This document shows positions 35,574 to 44,651 of a DNA stretch of 64,000 nt, piece after piece; positions within the stretch are counted from its first letter, which is position 1; each line of letters starts with the position of its first letter. The DNA comes from Tolumonas sp008015085 (GTDB lineage: Bacteria > Pseudomonadota > Gammaproteobacteria > Enterobacterales > Aeromonadaceae). Below the pieces are notes generated by a model. That model did no database searches. It was given only the letters and a program-made list of their open reading frames with translations, and was not told where the DNA came from. Both the position numbers and the translations under genes were made by a program. The stretch spans positions 372,001 to 436,000 of the forward strand of contig JAJUJX010000001.1 of NCBI GenBank assembly GCA_029265125.1, given 5' to 3'.

Positions 35574-36547
35574 AGCCTGTCATATTGATACTGGTTATTG
35601 CGAATAAATAACAGGCTCTTTTCTCCGGTCACGCCAGGCAGAATTTCAGCCGGGCCTGTTACCTCAAGTGGCAGGAACGGCTGCCCATCAATAGAGATAG
35701 TTTCCGCGTCACCGGTTTTAACTGGGAGAGCCACTGCCAGTAGAGCATGATCCGGTACATAAATAATGGCTTGAGGTAAGTCGGGGTAGAGCGCAAGTAA
35801 CAATGACATCATCAGCGTACTTTTGCTGTCACAATCGCCACGGTTCTGCGCCAGCACCTGCTCTGGCATTAAAAAGGTTACCCCCCTTAGACCGTCAGTG
35901 GATTGCAACGGGTCATAGGGAATGGATTGTACAAAATTCAGCAAGCCAGCAACGACCATGGCTTTTTCATCATTCTGATAACGCTGTTTCTGCTCCTCTG
36001 TCGAGGAAGTAATAATGGTGCGTTGTAGCGTCTGTGCAACCTCAAGCAGTTCGGGGCTGCTGTCTGTTGCTATCCTGACGTGATCGGGCCGGATCATATT
36101 GCTGTTACTGTTACCGTGGATCTTATAGTAATGCTGATCCAGATAAGCATTGAATAATGTCTTTTGCTGCTGAGCGAGCCAGCTGTCTATCTGCGGTAGT
36201 AATTGCTGATCGAGTGTCTGGAAACTGATCGTGCTGCCACCGCCTGTTTTTTGATAGCGAAATGCCACATCCGGGTATTGTTCCCGGGCATCACGTAAAA
36301 GTTGCTGAAACACAAAAGCATCAGCTTGTTGGGAACGCCAGGCGCTCCAGGGCGGCAATGCAGTTTCTGCCGGAAGCTGAACCGTAAAAGCCTGCATCGG
36401 TGCTGTTTCATATTGCCAGGCATAATGCAGGCTCAGACCATCACGCGAAAATGCTAGCTGACGCGCACTGGCCGTTCCGAGCAAAACGGCCAGTGCACAA
36501 CCAATGAAAGCAATCAGGCGAACTGCCATTGACCGTTTTCCTGCCAT
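35540..36547 (-). CDS. Exported transglutaminase-like protein
   Basis: A 335-residue protein with a hydrophobic N-terminal signal (AFIGCALAVLLGTASA) and a transglutaminase-like domain: the catalytic Cys in NRGDCDSKSTLMMSL (about residue 240) and the His in YVPDHALLAVALP (about 267). ATG 36547 or 36529 may start it; both overlap the ABC gene upstream, so the two are translationally linked. Probably a periplasmic protease-like or accessory protein; substrate unknown. Confidence 0.72.
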   Translation of the reverse strand: MAGKRSMAVRLIAFIGCALAVLLGTASARQLAFSRDGLSLHYAWQYETAPMQAFTVQLPAETALPPWSAWRSQQADAFVFQQLLRDAREQYPDVAFRYQKTGGGSTISFQTLDQQLLPQIDSWLAQQQKTLFNAYLDQHYYKIHGNSNSNMIRPDHVRIATDSSPELLEVAQTLQRTIITSSTEEQKQRYQNDEKAMVVAGLLNFVQSIPYDPLQSTDGLRGVTFLMPEQVLAQNRGDCDSKSTLMMSLLLALYPDLPQAIIYVPDHALLAVALPVKTGDAETISIDGQPFLPLEVTGPAEILPGVTGEKSLLFIRNNQYQYDRLQLTETNSTPN

Positions 36548-38223
36548 AACAGTTTTTTCTCATGGAAGGGATGCAGCGTACTACGATGGCCGACGCTCAC
36601 CATGATGGTTTGCGGCAGCTGAGTGCGTAACAGTCGATATAGCATGGCTTCGCTTTGTTCATCCAGTGCGGAAGTGGCCTCATCTAAAAATAGCACATCC
36701 GGCTTGACCAGCAGGATGCGGGCAAAGGCAATACGCTGTTGTTCCCCTAGACTCAATATTTGACTCCAGAGTTCGGTGTCATCCAGTCGGGCGGACAGCT
36801 TATCCAGTCCAACCGCCTGTAATACTTCAATCGCTTCAGTATTCGGAACCTCAGGTAACGGATAGCTCAGAACCTGTCGTAAACTACCCAGCGGCAGATA
36901 CGGTTTTTGTGACAGGAACAGTGGCAGACTGTTGGCTGGATAGCAGACTTTTCCGCTGGCAAACGGCCACAAGCCGGCTAGTGTGCGCAGCAGGGTCGAT
37001 TTACCGCAACCGGACGGCCCTTGGATCAGCATTGAATCGCCCTGTTTCAGCTGCCAGTTGGCCTCATGCATTAAGATAAAACCATTGGGTTGTTCCACTT
37101 TGACCTGCTGCAGTTGAAGTGTTTCGCCGCTTTTCTCTGGTTCCAGTCTCGGGAGATGTTCCGCATGCTGCAACCCTTGCTCAAAGGTGGCAAGACGGTC
37201 AACGACCGATTTCCAGCGCGCCAGATCGGTATAGCTATCGACCAGTAATGACATGGAGCCTTGAACCGTACCAAATGCTGACAGTGTCTGCATCAGATCA
37301 CCCAGCGTGATCTGTTTAGCAAAGTAGAGTGGGGCACCCAGAATGATTGGAAAGATCACGGCAGTCTGGTTGAAACCGAGAGTAAAGAACCCCAGAATTT
37401 TCTGACGCTTCATCAGCGCATAAAAGTTATCGACGACTTGCAGGAATCGGCTGCGCAGATAATGACCTTCCTCTTGTGAGCCCTGATATAATGCGACCGA
37501 CTCCGCATTTTCCCGCAGGCGAACCAGCGAGAAACGGAAATCAGCTTCATAGCGCTGCTGATTGAAATTCAGGCTCACCAATGGTCGCCCGATCCAGAAT
37601 GTCAGAACCGTACCGAAGATGGCATAGGCCAGCGCGGCCCAGACCATATAACCTTGTGCCAGATGGAAGGTGGTGTTACCTATCGACAACGTTGTTGGTT
37701 TGGATAAGGTCCACAGCACACCAAGGAAAGTAAACAGTGTGGCCAGTTCACGCAGATAGCCAATAGAAAGCGTCAGTGTTGACGCTACAAATTCATTGAT
37801 ATCTTCCGCGATACGTTGATCGGGGTTATCGGTCTGACGATCAGTGAGCTGCAGGCGGTAGAAATTGTTATTAGCCAGCCAGTGTGTGATGCGGTTTTGA
37901 GTTAGCCAGCGACGCCAGATGATCTGCAGCATCTGATTAAAATAGGTGCGGTGTACACCGACCAGCACCCAGATCGCAGCAAGCCCGCAGAAGGTCAGCA
38001 ACAGACTCTGGAATTCAGGGAAGTTATAGGTCTGAATTGAGTTATAAAACTCGTTGTACCATGTGTTCAGCTTTTTCTGCAGATAGACCGCGCCGGCAGT
38101 CAGTGCCAGAACAACCAATAGCAATAGCAGACCTTTGGTTTTGCCTTCTTTGGATGCCCAGAATGGTTTTAGTAGCATCCAGAAGTTGCGCCACAGGTGC
38201 CTGACCGGTGGTGTTGGTGTCAT
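36514..38223 (-). CDS. yddA: YddA/SbmA-like ABC transporter (fused permease-ATPase)
   Basis: A 569-residue half-transporter (561 in E. coli YddA). The N-terminal part has about six membrane segments with the SbmA/BacA-type block NPDQRIAEDINEF. The C-terminal ATPase has Walker A QGPSGCGKSTLLRTLAG, signature LSLGEQQRIAFAR and Walker B VLFLDEATSALD. The substrate is unknown; relatives move peptides or vitamin B12. It overlaps the transglutaminase-like gene. Confidence 0.88.
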   Translation of the reverse strand: MTPTPPVRHLWRNFWMLLKPFWASKEGKTKGLLLLLVVLALTAGAVYLQKKLNTWYNEFYNSIQTYNFPEFQSLLLTFCGLAAIWVLVGVHRTYFNQMLQIIWRRWLTQNRITHWLANNNFYRLQLTDRQTDNPDQRIAEDINEFVASTLTLSIGYLRELATLFTFLGVLWTLSKPTTLSIGNTTFHLAQGYMVWAALAYAIFGTVLTFWIGRPLVSLNFNQQRYEADFRFSLVRLRENAESVALYQGSQEEGHYLRSRFLQVVDNFYALMKRQKILGFFTLGFNQTAVIFPIILGAPLYFAKQITLGDLMQTLSAFGTVQGSMSLLVDSYTDLARWKSVVDRLATFEQGLQHAEHLPRLEPEKSGETLQLQQVKVEQPNGFILMHEANWQLKQGDSMLIQGPSGCGKSTLLRTLAGLWPFASGKVCYPANSLPLFLSQKPYLPLGSLRQVLSYPLPEVPNTEAIEVLQAVGLDKLSARLDDTELWSQILSLGEQQRIAFARILLVKPDVLFLDEATSALDEQSEAMLYRLLRTQLPQTIMVSVGHRSTLHPFHEKKLLWQENGQWQFA

Positions 38224-38236
38224 GATTTCACTCCCG

Positions 38237-39157
38237 TTACGACATCATGTTGCGGCTCATGTTGCCAGAGTTGTATGTCAAATCAAACTGCTGAATTTCA
38301 TCTACTAGCCATTGCGTAAAAGCTTTCAGCTCAGGACAGGTGCGAGAACGGGGCGGCATGACCAGATAGTAAGAAAAGGGGCTTTTCAGTTCTTCCGCAA
38401 AAAGGCGATATAGTAAGCCAGAATTCAGTTCATCATGTACCAGGCTACGACGCCCCAAAGCAATGCCATGACCCGCGATAGCAGCTTTGATCATCAGACT
38501 TCCATCAGAAATAAAGAGAAACTTTTTGGGCTGTAAATGTTTTTTCCCTACCAGCTCCAGCCAGCCTTCCCAATTGAAATACTCCGCTGAATTGTCACGA
38601 ATCAGAGTTTGTTGTGTGAGATCGTCAATACTCATAGTTGGAAATTGTGTCCGGCTTGCTACCGGGAAGAGGTAATCATCCATCAGATGACGGGTGATCA
38701 GATTCGGGTAATTGCCCAAACCATAGCGGATCCCAGCATCAATATTGGAACGATCAAAATCAACTTGCTGTTCTGTCATTGACAGGCGGATTTCGATATC
38801 CGGATAGGCAGAACTAAAGCGTTCCAGCCTTGGCAATAACCAACTACTGGCAAACGAGGGTAGCACTGACAGAGTCAGTGTTTTCTGTTTGGGTTGGGTC
38901 GCTAGTGACCAGCTATGTTCCAGTTCAACAAAGCCTTGCTTCAATTTGCTACGTAGAGCTTCGGCCAGATCTGTTGGTTGTAGCACTCGATTCTGTCGTA
39001 CGAACAATAAACCTATTTCATCTTCTAACTGTTTGATGTGCTGGCTTACGGCAGATTGCGTTATAAACAACTGTTCGGCTGTCTGACTGAATGAACCGGT
39101 TTGTAAAACAGAATCTAATACATAGAGTGATTTCAGCCGGTGGAATAACTTTGACAT
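38237..39157 (-). CDS. LysR-family transcriptional regulator
   Basis: A 306-residue regulator with an N-terminal winged helix (LDSVLQTGSFSQTAEQLFITQSAVSQHIKQLE) and a C-terminal effector-binding domain of the GcvA/AmpR-like group (RLSMTEQQVDFDRSNIDAGIRYG). It is 13 bases upstream of yddA on the same strand and divergent from the DUF1127 gene, which it may control. Confidence 0.92.
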   Translation of the reverse strand: MSKLFHRLKSLYVLDSVLQTGSFSQTAEQLFITQSAVSQHIKQLEDEIGLLFVRQNRVLQPTDLAEALRSKLKQGFVELEHSWSLATQPKQKTLTLSVLPSFASSWLLPRLERFSSAYPDIEIRLSMTEQQVDFDRSNIDAGIRYGLGNYPNLITRHLMDDYLFPVASRTQFPTMSIDDLTQQTLIRDNSAEYFNWEGWLELVGKKHLQPKKFLFISDGSLMIKAAIAGHGIALGRRSLVHDELNSGLLYRLFAEELKSPFSYYLVMPPRSRTCPELKAFTQWLVDEIQQFDLTYNSGNMSRNMMS

Positions 39158-39256
39158 ATAAGTTCAGCTTATAGTTAGTTAAGTTTATCTGGTTTGTTTG
39201 AAACCCTGCTTCATCTTACGCTGAAGGCATCAAAGCTCAAGAAAGGAGTCGTATTG

Positions 39257-39481
39257 ATGTATAACCAGCACTCAATATTTTCAGGATTGATTCGTGTCTT
39301 TTTAAGTTGCAGTTGTGAACTATTAGTTAAGCTAAACAGATTTTTTCGCTATTACAAACAATGGCGACACAATCTGCGTACCCGATATTATCTTGCACAA
39401 ATGTCTGAGCATTTGCTCAAAGATATTGGAGTAACAGAAGCAGAGAGGCAGGAAGAGATCTCGAAGAAATTCTGGCAGTAA
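39257..39481 (+). CDS. DUF1127 (YjiS-like) small protein
   Basis: A 74-residue basic protein whose C-terminal half is a DUF1127 domain (RTRYYLAQMSEHLLKDIGVTEAE). ATG 39257 has AAAGGAG ten bases upstream; a frame from 39194 would add 21 residues without support. Members of this family have been linked to RNA binding and to phosphate and carbon metabolism. It is divergent from a LysR regulator, a typical arrangement for a regulator and its target. Confidence 0.85.
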   Translation: MYNQHSIFSGLIRVFLSCSCELLVKLNRFFRYYKQWRHNLRTRYYLAQMSEHLLKDIGVTEAERQEEISKKFWQ

Positions 39482-39504
39482 TGTTTTGGTTGATGCAGAA
39501 AAAG

Positions 39505-39530
39505 AAAAGGGAGCGAAAGCTCCCCTTTTA
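39505..39530. terminator. Bidirectional terminator between the DUF1127 gene and leuD
   Basis: AAAAGGGAGC and GCTCCCCTTTT pair around a GAAA tetraloop, with A and T runs that suit termination in both directions. Confidence 0.9.
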
Positions 39531-39544
39531 GTATCTAAATGAAA

Positions 39545-40144
39545 TTACAACCAGGTTGGTTGTTTGGCTTCATAGGCATCAATGGCATCGGCGTGCTGTA
39601 GCGTCAAGCCGATGTTATCCAGACCGTTCATGATGCAGTAACGACGGAAGTCGTCGATTTCAAACTTGAAGCAGTAATCCGCAGCGCGAACTTCTTTCGC
39701 TTCCAGATCTACGGTGATGGTCTGGCCTTCGTTGGCTTCCACCAATTTGAACAGTGCATCGACTTCGTCTTCTTGCAGACGCACCACCAGCAGGCCGTTG
39801 TTCAGCGAGTTGCCGTAGAATATGTCAGCAAAGCTTGGTGCGATGATCGCTTTCAGACCGTAGTCCGCCAACGCCCACGGGGCATGTTCACGGCTGGAAC
39901 CGTTACCGAAGTTTTCACGTGCGAGCAGGATAGAAGCACCCTTGTAGCGCGGGAAGTTCAGTACGAAATCCGGATTTGGTTGTGTGCCTGCATCATCCAG
40001 AAAACGCCAGTCATGAAACAGATTCTGGCCAAAACCCAGTTTGGATACGCGTTGTAAAAACTGTTTCGGAATGATCTGGTCAGTATCAACGTTGGCACTG
40101 TCGAGAGGTACAGCCAGACCGGTATGTTGTTTAAACTCTTGCAT
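39545..40144 (-). CDS. leuD: 3-isopropylmalate dehydratase small subunit LeuD
   Basis: With LeuC isomerises 2- to 3-isopropylmalate in leucine synthesis. It has 199 residues. NVDTDQIIPKQFLQ, ENFGNGSSREHAPWAL and the FADIFYGNSLNNGLL block are characteristic. It is last in leuABCD, 11 bases after leuC. Confidence 0.97.
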   Translation of the reverse strand: MQEFKQHTGLAVPLDSANVDTDQIIPKQFLQRVSKLGFGQNLFHDWRFLDDAGTQPNPDFVLNFPRYKGASILLARENFGNGSSREHAPWALADYGLKAIIAPSFADIFYGNSLNNGLLVVRLQEDEVDALFKLVEANEGQTITVDLEAKEVRAADYCFKFEIDDFRRYCIMNGLDNIGLTLQHADAIDAYEAKQPTWL

Positions 40145-40155
40145 GGCTGTGCTCC

Positions 40156-41553
40156 TTACAGTTCACGAACATCAACGAAATGACCGGCAATCGCGGCAGC
40201 GGCAGCCATCGCAGGGCTAACCAGATGGGTGCGACCACCACGGCCCTGACGGCCTTCGAAGTTACGGTTGCTGGTGGCAGCACAACGCTCGCCTGGCTCC
40301 AGCCGGTCGTTGTTCATTGCCAGACACATAGAGCAACCCGGCAGACGCCATTCAAAACCGGCTTCGGTCAGGATCTTATCCAAACCTTCCGCTTCTGCCT
40401 GTGCTTTCACCTGTTGTGAACCCGGTACCACCAGCGCCTGCACACCTGCAGCCACTTTACGGCCTTTGGCTACAGCAGCCGCGGCACGAATATCTTCGAT
40501 ACGACCGTTGGTGCAAGAACCGATAAAAGCCTTGTCGATCTTCACATCAGACCATTTCTGACCGGCTTTCAGATCCATATATTCCAGTGCTTTCTGCGCT
40601 GAACTGCGCTCAACCGGATCAGTAAAATCTTCTGGTGATGGAATGTTGGTGTTCACATCAATCACCTGACCTGGGTTAGTCCCCCAGGTGATTTGCGGTG
40701 CAATGTCTTCGCCTTTTAACACTAATTCAGCGTCATACTGAGCGCCCGCATCGGTTTTTAGTGTGGACCAATAGGCAACAGCAGCATCCCAGTCCGCACC
40801 TTTCGGTGCGAACGGACGACCATGCAGGTAATCAAACGTGGTTTGGTCTGGCGCGACCATACCGGCTTTGGCGCCTAACTCGATCGCCATGTTACAGACG
40901 GTCATGCGTTCTTCCATGGTTAGCGCTTGAATCGCTGTGCCACAGAATTCAACGACGTAACCGGTGCCACCGGCGGTGCCGGTTTTACCGATGATCGCCA
41001 GTACGATATCTTTTGCAGTCACGCCTGGGCCGACTTTACCGGTGACTTCGATTTTCATCGTTTTGGCGCGGCTTTGTTTCAGGGTCTGGGTTGCCAATAC
41101 ATGCTCAACTTCCGATGTACCGATACCAAAGGCCAGTGCGCCAAACGCGCCGTGGGTTGCAGTGTGCGAGTCACCACAAACGATGGTGGTGCCCGGCAGT
41201 GTAAGGCCGATTTCCGGGCCCATCACGTGCACGATCCCTTGCCATTTATGGTTCAGTCCGTACAAAGGAACACCAAAATCTTCCGCATTTTTCATCAGGG
41301 TCTGCATTTGAATGCGGGCCATTTCGCCTGATGCATTGATATCGTTTGTTGTAGTCGATACGTTGTGATCCATGGTCGCCCAGGTGCGGTCGGTACGACG
41401 TACTTTACGGCCTTTTTCACGCAAGCCGTCAAAGGCCTGTGGGCTGGTGACTTCATGAACCAGATGGCGATCGATATAAATAATCGGGGTTTCACCTGCC
41501 GCTTCGTGAACGACATGTGCTTCAAATACTTTCTGATACAGCGTCTTAGCCAT
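40156..41553 (-). CDS. leuC: 3-isopropylmalate dehydratase large subunit LeuC
   Basis: The iron-sulphur subunit of isopropylmalate isomerase, 465 residues. The three cluster-binding Cys are in FIGSCTNGR and in GCSMCLAMN. CGDSHTATHGAFG is also typical. Two bases separate it from leuB. Confidence 0.98.
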   Translation of the reverse strand: MAKTLYQKVFEAHVVHEAAGETPIIYIDRHLVHEVTSPQAFDGLREKGRKVRRTDRTWATMDHNVSTTTNDINASGEMARIQMQTLMKNAEDFGVPLYGLNHKWQGIVHVMGPEIGLTLPGTTIVCGDSHTATHGAFGALAFGIGTSEVEHVLATQTLKQSRAKTMKIEVTGKVGPGVTAKDIVLAIIGKTGTAGGTGYVVEFCGTAIQALTMEERMTVCNMAIELGAKAGMVAPDQTTFDYLHGRPFAPKGADWDAAVAYWSTLKTDAGAQYDAELVLKGEDIAPQITWGTNPGQVIDVNTNIPSPEDFTDPVERSSAQKALEYMDLKAGQKWSDVKIDKAFIGSCTNGRIEDIRAAAAVAKGRKVAAGVQALVVPGSQQVKAQAEAEGLDKILTEAGFEWRLPGCSMCLAMNNDRLEPGERCAATSNRNFEGRQGRGGRTHLVSPAMAAAAAIAGHFVDVREL

Positions 41554-41555
41554 GC

Positions 41556-42650
41556 TTAGATCTCCCGGATGCGTGACGCAATCTGTGAACCCATATCGCT
41601 GGTGCTCTGCACTGGATGTTTGCCAACACCTTGTGTCAGGTCGCCAGTGAAGAAACCATCCGCTAGTGTTTCAGCAATCGCTCGCTCAATTGCTTGTGCT
41701 GCTTTTTCTTCTTTAAAGCTGTAGCGTAGCATCAGTGCAGCAGAGAGGATTTGTGCAACCGGGTTGGCAATTCCTTTACCTGCGATATCTGGTGCAGAAC
41801 CGCCAGCGGGTTCATACAGACCAAAACCGTCAGCATTCAGGCTTGCAGAAGGCAGCATGCCCATAGAACCAGTGATCATTGCGCATTCATCCGACAGAAT
41901 GTCGCCAAACAGGTTAGAGCACAGCAGAATGTCGAACTGGGATGGATCTTTTACCAGCTGCATGGTCGCGTTATCGATATACATGTGGTTCAGTTCCACA
42001 TCCGGATAATCTTTCGCAACTTCTGTTACTACCTGACGCCACAGAATTGAGCTCTGCAGGACGTTGGCTTTGTCGATGGAAGTCACTTTGTGACGACGTA
42101 CACGGGCTGATTCAAACGCGATCTTGGCAATGCGTTCGATTTCATAGCGGTGATACACTTCGGTATCAAACGCTTTTTCCATCGCACCTTCGCCTTCACG
42201 GCCTTTCGGCTGACCAAAATAGATACCGCCAGTTAGTTCGCGCACGCAGACGATATCAAAACCGCGATCGGAGATATCGGCACGTAGTGGTGACAGTGCG
42301 TTCAGACCTTGGTGGATCTGAGCCGGACGCAGGTTGCAAAACAGTTTGAAATGACCACGTAATGGTAGCAGGGCACCACGTTCAGGCTGTTCGTTTGGTG
42401 GCAGATGTTCCCATTTCGGGCCGCCCACTGAGCCGAACAATACGGCATCAGCCGCTTCACAGGCTTCCAGTGTGCTTTTTGGCAGTGGGCAACCGTGATT
42501 GTCGATGGCGATACCACCGACATCATGCTGACTGAATTTAAATTCGATGCCAAAAACGGACTGAACCTTGTCCAGAACCTTGATCGCTTCGGCCATTACT
42601 TCCGGACCGATGCCATCACCGGGCAACACCGCGATTTGGTAACTTGCCAT
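41556..42650 (-). CDS. leuB: 3-isopropylmalate dehydrogenase LeuB
   Basis: NAD-dependent oxidative decarboxylation of 3-isopropylmalate; 364 residues. The start (YQIAVLPGDGIGPEVM), the ELTGGIYFGQPKGR loop, the metal-binding CSNLFGDILSDE and GSAPDIAGKGIANP are all present. Its start codon overlaps the leuA stop by one base. Confidence 0.98.
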   Translation of the reverse strand: MASYQIAVLPGDGIGPEVMAEAIKVLDKVQSVFGIEFKFSQHDVGGIAIDNHGCPLPKSTLEACEAADAVLFGSVGGPKWEHLPPNEQPERGALLPLRGHFKLFCNLRPAQIHQGLNALSPLRADISDRGFDIVCVRELTGGIYFGQPKGREGEGAMEKAFDTEVYHRYEIERIAKIAFESARVRRHKVTSIDKANVLQSSILWRQVVTEVAKDYPDVELNHMYIDNATMQLVKDPSQFDILLCSNLFGDILSDECAMITGSMGMLPSASLNADGFGLYEPAGGSAPDIAGKGIANPVAQILSAALMLRYSFKEEKAAQAIERAIAETLADGFFTGDLTQGVGKHPVQSTSDMGSQIASRIREI

Positions 42651-44215
42651 TACAGAGTCTCCATGACTGATTTTTGTGCGAAACGTTCTTTATGCTCTGC
42701 AACCTGCAAAGCACGATAAATATTGTTGATCACATGCACCAAGGCTTGCGCTGATGATTCGACGATGTCGGTTGCCAGACCCATACCATGGAACTTACGG
42801 CCTTGGAATTCTGCCACGATATCAACCTGACCCAACGCATCTTTACCAATGCCCTTGCTCTTCAGATCGTATTTACTGATATTGATTTCATAGCCAGTAA
42901 TACGGTTAATGCATTGATACACGGCATCTACCGGGCCGTTACCAGTCGCCGCTTCGGTCACTTCTTCGTCGCCAATCTGCATGCGCACGCTGGCGGTCGC
43001 CATCACGCTGCCACCCGATTGCACGCTCAGGTAGTTCAGTTTGAAGTGTTCCGGTTCTTCCTGGATCTGAGAGAAGAACAATAAGGCTTCCAAATCATAA
43101 TCGAAGACCTGGCCTTTTTTATCAGCCAATTGCAGGAAGCTGGCGTAAATCTGATCCAAATCATAAGAGCCTTCTGCATAACCCAACAGGGCCAGACGGT
43201 GCTTGATGACATGACGACCAGAACGGGAGGTCAGGTTCAAAGTGTTTTGATTCAGACCCACGCTTTCTGGTGTGATGATTTCGTAGGTGTTCTTCGCTTT
43301 CAATACGCCATCCTGATGGATACCGGAACTGTGCGAGAAGGCATTGGCACCAACAATGGCCTTGTTCGGCTGTACCGGCATGTTGCACAACTGGCTGACC
43401 AACTGGCTGGTACGATGAATTTCCTGATGTTTGATGTTGGTGTGCACACCAATCAGATCCTGACGGGTTTTCAGGATCATCGCGACTTCTTCCAACGAGG
43501 TATTACCGGCACGCTCACCGATACCGTTGATGGTACACTCGATTTGACGGGCACCCATCTGTACCGCCCCAATGGAGTTGGCAACCGATAAACCTAAGTC
43601 GTCGTGGCAATGCACGGAGATGATCGCTTTATCGATGTTGGGTACACGGTTGAACAGGGTGTGAATGATGCCACTGAATTCAGTCGGAATGGTGTAGCCA
43701 ACAGTATCAGGAATGTTGATGGTGCGGGCGCCGGCGTTGATGGCGGCTTCAACCATACGGCATAAGTTGTCAATCGGAGTACGGCCGGCATCTTCACAAG
43801 AAAACTCTACGTCATCAGTAAAGCGACGTGCGTATTTCACTGCGTTCACCCCCATCTCCAACACATCTTCAAAGCTTTTCTTCAGCTTGTTTTCCACGTG
43901 AATAGTGGAAGTGGCCAAGAAGGTGTGAATACGGAACTGATCGGCGACTTTCAGTGCTTCTGCTGCCGCGTCGATATCTTTTTGCAACGCGCGGGACAAG
44001 GCACAGACGCGGCTGTTTTTGATCTGACGGGCGATGGTCTGTACCGATTCAAAATCACCAGGGGAAGATACCGGGAAACCGACTTCCATCACGTCAACAC
44101 CCAGACGCTCCAGCGCCAGCGCGATCTGCAATTTTTCACGTACAGTTAAGCTGGCTGGTAATGCCTGTTCACCATCCCGCAAGGTGGTATCGAATATGAT
44201 GACGCGATCTGACAT
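42650..44215 (-). CDS. leuA: 2-isopropylmalate synthase LeuA
   Basis: Condenses acetyl-CoA with 2-oxoisovalerate and is feedback-inhibited by leucine. It has 521 residues. FDTTLRDGEQALPASLT near the start and SVHCHDDLGLSVANS carry the metal and substrate sites; the C-terminal 120 residues form the regulatory domain. It is the first structural gene after the leuL attenuator. Confidence 0.98.
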   Translation of the reverse strand: MSDRVIIFDTTLRDGEQALPASLTVREKLQIALALERLGVDVMEVGFPVSSPGDFESVQTIARQIKNSRVCALSRALQKDIDAAAEALKVADQFRIHTFLATSTIHVENKLKKSFEDVLEMGVNAVKYARRFTDDVEFSCEDAGRTPIDNLCRMVEAAINAGARTINIPDTVGYTIPTEFSGIIHTLFNRVPNIDKAIISVHCHDDLGLSVANSIGAVQMGARQIECTINGIGERAGNTSLEEVAMILKTRQDLIGVHTNIKHQEIHRTSQLVSQLCNMPVQPNKAIVGANAFSHSSGIHQDGVLKAKNTYEIITPESVGLNQNTLNLTSRSGRHVIKHRLALLGYAEGSYDLDQIYASFLQLADKKGQVFDYDLEALLFFSQIQEEPEHFKLNYLSVQSGGSVMATASVRMQIGDEEVTEAATGNGPVDAVYQCINRITGYEINISKYDLKSKGIGKDALGQVDIVAEFQGRKFHGMGLATDIVESSAQALVHVINNIYRALQVAEHKERFAQKSVMETL

Positions 44216-44256
44216 ATCTTTATCCTCGGTTTCTGGTTTAGTGCGCTGGCGGTATA

Positions 44257-44286
44257 AAAAAACCCGCGCGGTATGCGCGGGTTTTT
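44257..44286 (-). terminator. leu attenuator terminator
   Basis: GCGCGGG (44275-44281) and CCCGCGC (44263-44269), flanked by A and T runs, form a GC-rich stem that ends in TTTTTTT on the minus strand. It lies between the leader peptide and leuA, as expected for transcription attenuation. Confidence 0.93.
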
Positions 44287-44310
44287 ATGTTCTGGCCTCA
44301 ATTTCGGCTG

Positions 44311-44370
44311 CTACATTCCCGCGCGAAAGTCCGCGATAAGAAGAAGTAGGAGCAGAGAAACTAAGCGCAT
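44311..44370 (-). CDS. leuL: leu operon leader peptide
   Basis: A 19-residue peptide with seven Leu, six of them in a row (MRLVSLLLLLLIADFRAGM). AAGGA precedes the ATG. Stalling at the Leu codons when charged tRNA-Leu is low should favour the antiterminator and let transcription pass into leuA. Confidence 0.93.
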   Translation of the reverse strand: MRLVSLLLLLLIADFRAGM

Positions 44371-44399
44371 AAACGTGTCCTTTTTGAACGGTTAGATTA

Positions 44400-44428
44400 T
44401 GTGTACGCTTTTTATTTATTCTTGTCAA
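44400..44428 (-). promoter_or_regulatory. Candidate sigma-70 promoter of the leu operon
   Basis: On the minus strand TTGACA (44428-44423) is a perfect -35 box. A TACACA hexamer follows after 17 bases (44405-44400) and runs into TAATCT. It is 30 to 60 bases upstream of leuL. Confidence 0.6.
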
Positions 44429-44444
44429 ACACCTCTTGCATGTC

Positions 44445-44474
44445 TTGCGATATTTTTGATGAAAAATCTCGCAA
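44445..44474. promoter_or_regulatory. 30-bp near-perfect palindrome upstream of the leu promoter
   Basis: TTGCGA-t-ATTTTT (44445-44457) and AAAAAT-c-TCGCAA (44462-44474) pair in all but one position around GATG. It lies about 17 bases upstream of the leu -35 box, between the divergent leu and selO genes, so it is a plausible operator. Confidence 0.55.
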
Positions 44475-44651
44475 ATTCATCATTTTTTGAAATTAAATTG
44501 CGTTGTTTTGTGCTTTAATCGCAACAACTAGGACTGTTGTCGACCACTTAGTCCGACGGAGTAATAGTGTGATTTATCGCGTAAAGTGATCGCTCTTGGT
44601 GGATATTCGTATAGCTAAGTATTCATTTTTCCTGCAATTTGCTGCCAGGGT

